NCBI GenBank assembly: GCA_001593855.1
Contig: LUCC01000003.1
Coordinates: forward strand, 1 to 33,681
Source: Candidatus Hecatellales archaeon B24
Lineage (GTDB): Archaea; Thermoproteota; Bathyarchaeia; Hecatellales; Hecatellaceae
Reading direction: 5' to 3'
DNA length: 33,681 bases
Position 1 is the first letter of the stretch, and the number at the start of each line of letters is the position of its first letter. This document shows, piece by piece, positions 27,089-33,681 of the stretch. Made by a program: the position numbers and the translations under genes. Under the pieces are notes generated by a model that made no database searches, had not been told where the DNA came from, and saw only the letters and a list, made by a program, of their open reading frames with translations.

Positions 27089-27835
27089 CTAAAACCCTTT
27101 TTCGAGAAGCTCTTTAGGCTTTACTATGCCTTTATGGAGGACGGTGGCTACTAGGGCTCCTGCAGCTCCCAGCTCTGCCAGGTCTTCTAGGTCTCCCAAG
27201 CCTCTAACCCCGCCTCCTACGAGAACTTCGCCGTTGAAAGCTTTAACAATGCTTCCTGTAAGCTTCAGGTCTATTCCCCCTTCAACTCCAACCCTTGAAA
27301 GGTCTAGGACTATAAGCTCTTCAGCCCCCAGCCTGCCAAGCCTTCCAGCAGCCTCCCAAGGTTTCAAGCCTTCAAAATTACGGTTTAAACCTATAATTCT
27401 GCCTTCTGAAAGGTCTAAGCTTACAGCCACCTTACCAGGTCCGAAGCTTTCTAAGGCTTCTTTGGCAAGGTTTAGGCTTGGAAGGGTTTCCGTTCCGAAA
27501 ATGACTTTTGAAGCTCCGGCTTTAAAGACGGATTCTGCGTCCTTCAGCCTTCTGAAGCCTCCGTCAACCATTAGGCTTAGGCTTGTTACGCTGGAGATTT
27601 CGGCTAGAAGACTTAGGTTTGGAGGCGTCTTCCCGGTGATGGCGTCTAAGTCTGCCAGGTAGAGTTCCTTGAAGCCGTAAGCCGCCTCGAAGGCTTTGGA
27701 TAGGCTGACGGGGTCTGGAGCCGGGTGAAGCCACGACTTAACCGGCTGATACTCCTCTCTCCTTCCGGCTACAGCGTGAACTGCCAGGCCTCCCTTAACG
27801 TCCAGCACGGGGATAACCCGGAAAGGCTGCTTCAA
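27089..27835 (-). CDS. HisA/HisF-related TIM-barrel protein
   Basis: 248 aa; VIPVLDVKGGLAVHAVAGRREEYQPVKS, LMVDGGFRR, GASKVIFGTET, VGGGVRGLGDLEDLAELGAAGALVATVLH. Confidence 0.85.
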   Translation of the reverse strand: MKQPFRVIPVLDVKGGLAVHAVAGRREEYQPVKSWLHPAPDPVSLSKAFEAAYGFKELYLADLDAITGKTPPNLSLLAEISSVTSLSLMVDGGFRRLKDAESVFKAGASKVIFGTETLPSLNLAKEALESFGPGKVAVSLDLSEGRIIGLNRNFEGLKPWEAAGRLGRLGAEELIVLDLSRVGVEGGIDLKLTGSIVKAFNGEVLVGGGVRGLGDLEDLAELGAAGALVATVLHKGIVKPKELLEKGF

Positions 27836-28494
27836 ATCTTTATTTTCCTCCCGGACAAGGCTTTCGAAACCATCTCCTCCACGGGCAGTTTAGCCTCCTC
27901 AGCCTTCACGGCTTCAAGCCTCACCTTGGTGGAAGGCTTGCTGGGCGCAGCCTTACAGGGCGACAAGGTTGAAATGGAAATCTGGTAGGTTCCGATTTTT
28001 CTAGCCAACTCTACGATTTCCTCCTTGTTCAGGCCGAGCAGAGGCCTTAAGACGGGTAGAAGCGAAGCCTGGTCTTCAACCTTCAGATTTGCCAGGGTTT
28101 GACTGGCAACTTGGCCTAGGTTGTCTCCCGTAACCAGGGCTTTAGCTCCTTCTTGGAGGGCAAGCCTCGATGAAACCCCCAGCATAATTCTCTTACATAG
28201 AAGGCAGGTGAGCTTTCTGCTGCAGGACGAAACTATCCTGTCTAGGTTTTCTCCGTGGGGGAGCACGTAGAGGCTTTGAAGCTTCACCAAGCCTTTAAGC
28301 TTCCTACAGAGAGCTTCAACCTTTAAGGCTTCGCCGGGGCTGGTGAAGGGAGCGCCGTCAAAGAAAACGGCTACAACCTCCACGCCTTTATGGCTTCCAG
28401 CCATGTAGGCTGCTACAGGAGAATCTATTCCGCCGGAGATTAACGCTAGAACCTTAGCCACAGGTCGAACTCCCCTTGCACAATAAAGAAACAA
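27832..28494 (-). CDS. ThiI-like PP-loop tRNA sulfurtransferase without THUMP domain
   Basis: 220 aa; LISGGIDSPVAAYM, CLLCKRIM, GAKALVTGDNLGQVASQTLANL, LLPVLRPLLGLNKEEIVELARKIGTY; overlaps the HisA-like ORF by 4 nt. Confidence 0.85.
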   Translation of the reverse strand: MFLYCARGVRPVAKVLALISGGIDSPVAAYMAGSHKGVEVVAVFFDGAPFTSPGEALKVEALCRKLKGLVKLQSLYVLPHGENLDRIVSSCSRKLTCLLCKRIMLGVSSRLALQEGAKALVTGDNLGQVASQTLANLKVEDQASLLPVLRPLLGLNKEEIVELARKIGTYQISISTLSPCKAAPSKPSTKVRLEAVKAEEAKLPVEEMVSKALSGRKIKI

Positions 28495-28527
28495 TTCTGG
28501 AAGTTTAAGGATTTCCTCGAGGAAACC

Positions 28528-29130
28528 TTACGTTTCCGATAGGAGCCGTCCAACGGTTTTCCAGTCTTCAAACTGAAGGCTTTTCATGGGGGGCTTGTAG
28601 AGTGCTGAAGCCGGATGGAAAAGCGGAACTATGAGGATCCCGCCTAAAAGGCTTTGGGCTTTGAAGACTTTACCGTGAATCTTGGTTATGGGCTGAGGTT
28701 TAAGCCCGAAGAAGGAGAGAATTCTGGCGGTTGCATGGCTTCCAAGCGTGCATATCAGCCTGGGCTTCAGGAGGCTTAGCTGCCTTTCAAGGTAGGGTGC
28801 ACAGGCTTCCTCCTCTTCAGGTTTAGGATCCCGATTCTTCGGAGGCCTGCACTTAACTACATTGGTAATGTAAACCTGGCTTCGCTTCAGTCCTGCTAAG
28901 GCTAGAAGCTCGTTCAGGAATCTCCCCGCCGCACCAACGAAGGGTTTACCCTGCTGGTCCTCCCAGTAGCCTGGAGCTTCCCCCACGAGCATTATTTCCG
29001 CTGGGGCCGGGCCTTCACCCAGCACGGGCTTGGTTCTTCCCTTATGGAGGGAACACCTTCTGCATTTTTCTATTTCAGCCCTTAGCTTTTCCAGCTCTTC
29101 TTCCACGTCTCCCAAGGGTCTCCCCTTCAT
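28528..29130 (-). CDS. Family 4 uracil-DNA glycosylase
   Basis: 200 aa; CRRCSLHKGRTKPVLGEG, LVGEAPGYWEDQQGKPFVGAAGRFLNELL, NVVKCRPPKNRDP, LFHPASAL. Confidence 0.95.
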   Translation of the reverse strand: MKGRPLGDVEEELEKLRAEIEKCRRCSLHKGRTKPVLGEGPAPAEIMLVGEAPGYWEDQQGKPFVGAAGRFLNELLALAGLKRSQVYITNVVKCRPPKNRDPKPEEEEACAPYLERQLSLLKPRLICTLGSHATARILSFFGLKPQPITKIHGKVFKAQSLLGGILIVPLFHPASALYKPPMKSLQFEDWKTVGRLLSET

Positions 29131-29138
29131 GGCGGAGA

Positions 29139-29453
29139 CTATTCTAGGAGAGGTTCAGCTTTGCCCTTTTTCTCGTTCCAGACCATGGGGTTTTCAGGTT
29201 TAGCAGCGTCCTCCTTCTCTCCTTCAATCATAAGGTAGCGTCGGCCGTCCTTTAGGGGGATTATGAAGAACTCTCTCCTCCGGCCCTCCTCGTCTACAAG
29301 GATTATTTTACGTTTCTTATCCGCCAGCTTCAAGGTTTTAGGGTCGAGATACTTGCACATCAGAAATTTTCCTCGGCTGTCCAAGGCCCTGACCTCAAGC
29401 TTTCCAGCCTTGCTCCGGGTTAAAACTTCAGGAGGAAACTCCAATTCAGCCAC
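29139..29453 (-). CDS. Conserved-looking hypothetical protein, 104 aa
   Basis: Open frame immediately upstream of and co-directional with UDG4. Balanced charged composition, no recognised motif. Confidence 0.65.
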   Translation of the reverse strand: MAELEFPPEVLTRSKAGKLEVRALDSRGKFLMCKYLDPKTLKLADKKRKIILVDEEGRRREFFIIPLKDGRRYLMIEGEKEDAAKPENPMVWNEKKGKAEPLLE

Positions 29454-29527
29454 CTAATTAAGGCTAGCCTAAACTTTAAGATTAGTCTTCCTTCAAAGAT
29501 ATTTTAAAGGACTGCATACGAGAATGA

Positions 29528-30595
29528 ATGGAAGGAACGTTGAACTCTTACGAGCGGGTTATGCTGGCACTGGAAGGTAAGTCTTTCCAGGCAGATAGAG
29601 CACCATATGTAAACCCTACCATAACAGCCACCTTAGAGTTTATGGAGGCTACGGGAGCCCGGTGGCCCGAAGCCCACCGCAACCCCGAGCTGATGGCTGA
29701 GCTGGCTTCAGCTGGCCCGAGGCTGGCAGGCTTAGACATGCTTACGGTTCCCTTCGACTTCATGGTGGAGGCTGAGGTTTTAGGAGCGCCCATAGACTTT
29801 ATGGAGGAGCCTGCCAGCAGGGGTGTAATGGTTTGGCCTATGGTGAAAACCTTCACGGTTAAGGAGCCCTCAGACGTTAAGCCCCCCCGAAACGTGGGGG
29901 AAGCGGGAAGAATACCGGTAATCACCAGGGCTATCAGGCTTTTAAAGAGCAAGTTTGAAGGGTTAACCCCTGTGAACGTGGTGATGAACGCTCCCTTCAC
30001 CTGCGTAGGCTACTACCTTGTGAACCCCGCTGAATTCATGAAGGCACTCATCACCGACCCTGAAAAAATCGGGGAAATCCTAGAGGCTTCCGTTGAAGCC
30101 TTCATCGGAATAGCTCAAGCCTACGAGGAGGCTGGAGCAGACGTAATCACCTTTCATGACATGGGGGCCAGCACCGCGGTGATAGCCCCCCAACACTTTA
30201 AAGCCTTCGCGGCACCCCACCTGAAAAGCCTTGCCAAAGCCGTGAAATGCAAGACCATTCTAAGCATCTGCGGTCCAAACCTGAAAATTATCAGGGAGAT
30301 GGTGGAGGTGGGAGCCGACGCCATAGCCTTAGACGAACGCACTTCCATCCTAGAAGCCAGAAAGCTTGCGGACGAGACTAAACGTGGATATCCTATAGCG
30401 GGCAACATCTCTCCCAGACTTCTAGCAGCCGGAAGCCTTGAGGAAATTTCAAATGCTGTCAGGAAAGCCATAAGCGAAGGCGTAGACCTAGTAGCTCCAG
30501 GATGCGACCTTCTCCTTCAAACTCCAACCCGGAACTTGAAGGCTGCTGGGGAAGCCGTGGAGAAATATGGCGGGAGAAGCCCTCCCTTCAGATGA
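29528..30595 (+). CDS. Uroporphyrinogen decarboxylase/MtaA-MtbA-like corrinoid methyltransferase family protein
   Basis: 355 aa; YERVMLALEGK, ADVITFHDMGAS, LISP-type ending, GNISPRLLAAGSLEEI, LVAPGCDLLLQTPTRNLKA. Confidence 0.85.
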   Translation: MEGTLNSYERVMLALEGKSFQADRAPYVNPTITATLEFMEATGARWPEAHRNPELMAELASAGPRLAGLDMLTVPFDFMVEAEVLGAPIDFMEEPASRGVMVWPMVKTFTVKEPSDVKPPRNVGEAGRIPVITRAIRLLKSKFEGLTPVNVVMNAPFTCVGYYLVNPAEFMKALITDPEKIGEILEASVEAFIGIAQAYEEAGADVITFHDMGASTAVIAPQHFKAFAAPHLKSLAKAVKCKTILSICGPNLKIIREMVEVGADAIALDERTSILEARKLADETKRGYPIAGNISPRLLAAGSLEEISNAVRKAISEGVDLVAPGCDLLLQTPTRNLKAAGEAVEKYGGRSPPFR

Positions 30596-30612
30596 AAACC
30601 TATATTTCCATT

Positions 30613-31485
30613 TTACGCCGTGGAAACCGAGGTTAAGCCTGTGGAAAGCCTTGCCAAAGCTTCAGCCAGCCCTTCCTTTGAATACTTAAGGTGGACGGCA
30701 ATCTCTTTTTTAGGCCTAACGTAGAAGCCTCTCCTGCACTTTTCAACCCTGCTGAGGGCTGATAGGGTTTCTAAGACCGGGGTTTCAAGCTTCTCTAGGT
30801 AGATGCCCAGGCCTGGGTAAGGGCAGCCATCGCAGTCGTAGTTGCAGAATTCGCATAGGCTGTAGGTGGCTTCCAGAAGCTTCAAGGCTTTCTCCTCGGA
30901 GCTTTCTTCCTCAACCTTTGAGGTTTTAATCTCTACCCTTCCTGTTTTGCTTTTAAGCGTGAAAAGCCTTCTTTCCAGCCTTCTAACGGCGGCCTCCACT
31001 TCAGCCCTGTTTCTAGCCCCTGTCAGCACGGCTTTCCCGTTGGAGAAGAGCAGGGCTACCGTTTTAGGGTTTTCCATCTGGTAGATTAAGCCTGGAAACT
31101 GTTCAGGCTCGTAGATGGTTCCCGTCAGGGTTTTAGCAGCCTTCTCAAGGTTTATGGTACGCTTGAAGTTTACGAGAGCTACCACGTTCTGGATTTTCAC
31201 TCTAGGCCTCTCTTTGAACTTGACTCCTTTCTCTCTAAGGCTTAAAACAAGCTTTTTAACGGCTGTTCGGGCCCCGTACTCAGAGCTTGAACCCGTGCAA
31301 ATCATTTTCCCCGTGCTGAAGATCAGGTTGGCTGTTTTAGGCCTTCCAAGCTTTACAACGACGCCTGGAAAACGGCTTCTAGGCCCTGAAACCGTTGGAA
31401 GAGCCTTCTTTACGGCTGAAAGGGAAAGCCTCTGCCTGAAATCCACGGAGGCTACCACATTGCAGATTTTTATTTCAGCCTTCAT
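30613..31485 (-). CDS. tbp: TATA-box-binding protein with C-terminal cysteine-cluster extension
   Basis: 290 aa; two TBP repeats (FPGVVVKLGRPKTANLIFSTGKMICTGSSS and FPGLIYQMENPKTVALLFSNGKAVLTGARN), then about 110 aa with CEFCNYDCDGCPYPG. Confidence 0.93.
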   Translation of the reverse strand: MKAEIKICNVVASVDFRQRLSLSAVKKALPTVSGPRSRFPGVVVKLGRPKTANLIFSTGKMICTGSSSEYGARTAVKKLVLSLREKGVKFKERPRVKIQNVVALVNFKRTINLEKAAKTLTGTIYEPEQFPGLIYQMENPKTVALLFSNGKAVLTGARNRAEVEAAVRRLERRLFTLKSKTGRVEIKTSKVEEESSEEKALKLLEATYSLCEFCNYDCDGCPYPGLGIYLEKLETPVLETLSALSRVEKCRRGFYVRPKKEIAVHLKYSKEGLAEALARLSTGLTSVSTA

Positions 31486-31713
31486 CAGACTGCACCTGAG
31501 GGCTTAGAGAGGGCCCAACCCGCTTCCGCCAACCTATTCTTTACCCTTCATCCCCCATAAGCTTATCTTTAACAGAGGCTTCAACGGCGGTTTACGAAAA
31601 AATAATATATTAACGTAACGCGAATAATATCTTTGAGAAGATTGTCGCAAAAGGTTAATTAAATGTCAGCCTCTTCAGGCTTCCCCGTTCCCCCTGGGAG
31701 GTAAAAACGGGTA

Positions 31714-32210
31714 ATGGCCAAGAAAAAACTTGAATTCGAGATTGACTTGTCTGAAGGTAGAGTTACCCTGGGGGTGAAGACTGTATCGTTCTTAACCTTG
31801 AAGATTTTAAAGCTATTCTCCTCGGGATGTGGGAGGTCTTCGGCTCAGGAGCCTACACCATCCTGCTTACAGCCGGGAAACATCTGGGGAAAAGGCTGGC
31901 TGTAAGCCTTAAAGAGAAAGGGTTTGAAAGTGATAGGGCTCTGGTAGAAGCCTTCGCAAGCTTCGTAACAGAGGCAGGATGGGGTAGAATAGTGGCTGAA
32001 AAAATGACTGAAAAGGGTTTAACCATTAAAGTTTACAATTTCGCCTTGTACAGGGAAGAAATAAGCGGGAGAAGAGACTGCGCCCTAATCAAGGGGATAA
32101 TTTCAGGCTTCTTTTCAGCCCTTTGGAAGAAGGTTTCCTGCTCCGAAATCCGGTGTGTACTGGACGGAGACGAATGCTGCGAGTTTAAAGTTGAGAGAGG
32201 AAACGTCTGA
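31714..32210 (+). pseudogene. V4R-domain protein split by an apparent -1 nt frameshift
   Basis: Frame of 31714: MAKKKLEFEIDLSEGRVTLG. Frame of 31827, read upstream: GGEDCIVLNLEDFKAILLGMWEVFGSGAYTILLTAGKHLGKRL...CVLDGDECCEFKVERGNV. The frames join at G5 (31770-31774); a sixth G would restore one ORF. Confidence 0.65.
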
Positions 32211-32214
32211 AAAC

Positions 32215-32459
32215 TTGAAAGCCTCTTCCAAAGTTTACGCTGTAAGCCTGCTTGGAATGGCAGCCGTCGTCATAGTACATGTTTTATAGTGGGAAGACAG
32301 GGAGCTTCTAAACGTGTTCTCCGACATCGTGATTCAAGCCTTATTTTTCATCCTTGTAATTTTAGCTTTAACCAGGTTGGAAGCCTCGCGAACATGTTCA
32401 CCGAGTTAGGCCTCATTCTCCTAGCGCTTTCCTTCTACATTCATAGAAGAGAACTTTAA
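32215..32459 (+). pseudogene. Degraded small membrane protein ORF (in-frame TAG plus frameshift)
   Basis: TTG start: (M)KASSKVYAVSLLGMAAVVIVHVL*WEDRELLNVFSDIVIQALFFILVILALTRLEAS, then a -1 frame continues as ANMFTELGLILLALSFYIHRREL*. TAG at 32287-32289. Confidence 0.35.
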
Positions 32460-32468
32460 CCCTTAATT

Positions 32469-33681
32469 TCACATGCGTTTAGGCGTTGGTATTCCAAGCA
32501 GGTTTAGGCAGTTGCCTAGAACAGTTCTCACGCCTTTCACAAGCCACAGCCTTGAGGCTCTGAGGCTTCCTGGTTCAGCCTTCAACACGGGCAGGTTATC
32601 GTAGAAGTTGTTAAAAACCTCGGCAAGCCCGTTCGCATACTGCGTTAAAAGTTCAGGTTTCAACTCGTCTGCAGCCTCGGTGAAGACTTCGGGAAAGCGT
32701 GCCAACTCTATTATAAGGCTTCTTTCAAGCTTGTGTTCAAGAGATTCAGGGGAGGGTTTCGGAAGCTTTTTCGCTTTAGCCTTTCTGAGAATGCTTGAAG
32801 CTCTCGCATAAGCGTACTGGATGTAGGGTCCACTGTTAGCCTCGAAGTTTAGAACCCTATCCCAGGTGAAGTTTACAACTTTGAGGGGTGAGACGTTCAG
32901 CATCGCGTATTTGATGGCTCCAAGCCCCACAGCCCTTGCGATTTCATGTTTAAGCGTTTGAGGCAGGCTTGGGGAGCGTTTCTCCACCTCCTGGTAGGCC
33001 ATGTTTTCAGCTTCCTGAAGCAGCTCGTCGAAGGTTATATAGCGGCCTCTACGCCTTGACATTTTATAGCCTGGAAGCTTCACAAGCTCGTAGGCGCAGT
33101 GATGTAAGCCTTCTAGGGCTTTTTTAACGCCAAGAGTTATGAGGGCAACCTTAAGCTGGGTTTGAGCAAGCTTCTGGTCTACTCCTATAACGTTTACAGC
33201 CCTGTCAGCCCACTTGAACTTTTCTAGGTGGTAGGCTATGTCGCGTGTGGTGTAGAGGGTTGTTCCATCCTTCCGGGTGAGGGTAGGAAGCTTGTCATGG
33301 TAGTTAAGCCTGTCTTTAACCCCTAACCTTAAGGCTGCCTCCTCAACGTCGAAGACTAGGGCTCCCTCGCTGAGTCTAACATAGCTGGTCTGCCTTAGGA
33401 GGCTTAAAGCTTTTTCAACCTTACCCTGCCATACTAGGCTGCTTTCCCAGTCCCAGCGGTCAAGGCTTATTCCAGCCCTCTGCAGCGTCTGCCTGAAGCC
33501 TTTAAGGCAGAGCTGAACCATGCCTTTAACCAGGCTTAAAGCCTTCTTTTCCCCTTTCTCGTAGCTTCTGAGGATTTCATCTACGCTTGTCTGCGGGTCA
33601 GGGTCAGAGTTAACTCCATCTATGATGGTGTAGAGAGCTTTCCTGTTCTGGTCTTCCAGCTCGGCGGCTGTGGCTACATAT
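32469..33681 (-). CDS. argS: Arginyl-tRNA synthetase, C-terminal part, truncated at the window edge
   Basis: The frame stays open from 33521 to 33681 (VATAAELEDQNRKALYTIIDGVNSDPDPQTSVDEIL...). LPGYKMSRRRGRYITFDELL KMSKS-like motif and anticodon-binding DALR-like C-terminus. Confidence 0.94.
   Translation of the reverse strand, partial: YVATAAELEDQNRKALYTIIDGVNSDPDPQTSVDEILRSYEKGEKKALSLVKGMVQLCLKGFRQTLQRAGISLDRWDWESSLVWQGKVEKALSLLRQTSYVRLSEGALVFDVEEAALRLGVKDRLNYHDKLPTLTRKDGTTLYTTRDIAYHLEKFKWADRAVNVIGVDQKLAQTQLKVALITLGVKKALEGLHHCAYELVKLPGYKMSRRRGRYITFDELLQEAENMAYQEVEKRSPSLPQTLKHEIARAVGLGAIKYAMLNVSPLKVVNFTWDRVLNFEANSGPYIQYAYARASSILRKAKAKKLPKPSPESLEHKLERSLIIELARFPEVFTEAADELKPELLTQYANGLAEVFNNFYDNLPVLKAEPGSLRASRLWLVKGVRTVLGNCLNLLGIPTPKRM

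Noticed and set aside
27126-27662. 178-aa plus-strand ORF
   Set aside because: Antisense to the HisA-like gene; low-complexity Ser/Pro/Leu composition typical of a shadow frame.
29548-30000. 150-aa minus-strand ORF
   Set aside because: Antisense to the UroD/MtaA-like gene; shadow composition.
30154-30471. 105-aa minus-strand ORF
   Set aside because: Antisense to the MtaA-like gene; no motif.
32287-32289. Pyrrolysine (UAG) readthrough in the small membrane ORF
   Set aside because: TAG is used as an ordinary terminator for other genes here (e.g. metG, MFS), no pyl genes are visible, and a nearby frameshift favours gene decay or sequence error.
1-33681. CRISPR arrays, transposons, prophage or defence islands
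   Set aside because: No regularly spaced repeats, transposase, integrase, phage structural or cas/defence motifs were seen in any ORF.

Overview
The window looks like ordinary archaeal chromosome. The mix of RIO1, KH, aIF1A, aIF2-beta, aIF5B, RpoK and TBP genes is compatible with a TACK/Bathyarchaeia-like genome, but that placement is inference. I see no rRNA, tRNA, CRISPR array, transposase or phage module. Most of the sequence is densely packed housekeeping and metabolic genes on both strands. They cover translation factors, metG, argS, SAH hydrolase, membrane pyrophosphatase, sirtuin, radical SAM enzymes, apgM, M29 peptidase, UDG4, rhomboid and site-2 proteases, LarB and LarA-like proteins, and a HisA-like/ThiI-like pair.

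I found no clear multi-gene novel system. The items most worth a second look are:
- a TATA-binding protein with an approximately 110-residue C-terminal extension carrying a CX2CX3CX2C cluster
- a LarA-family protein in which the residues aligned to the cofactor-anchoring Lys and the Ni-ligand His are Gln and Tyr
- a DegT/DnrJ-family protein that lacks the PLP Lys and the pyridine-contacting Asp
- a V4R gene split at a G5 tract, followed directly by a degraded small membrane ORF with an in-frame TAG
- an unannotated 54-aa acidic protein (7450-7614, minus) that the ORF track missed
- a strong long-range stem upstream of rpoK

All family assignments come from motif recognition by eye. No searches were run.
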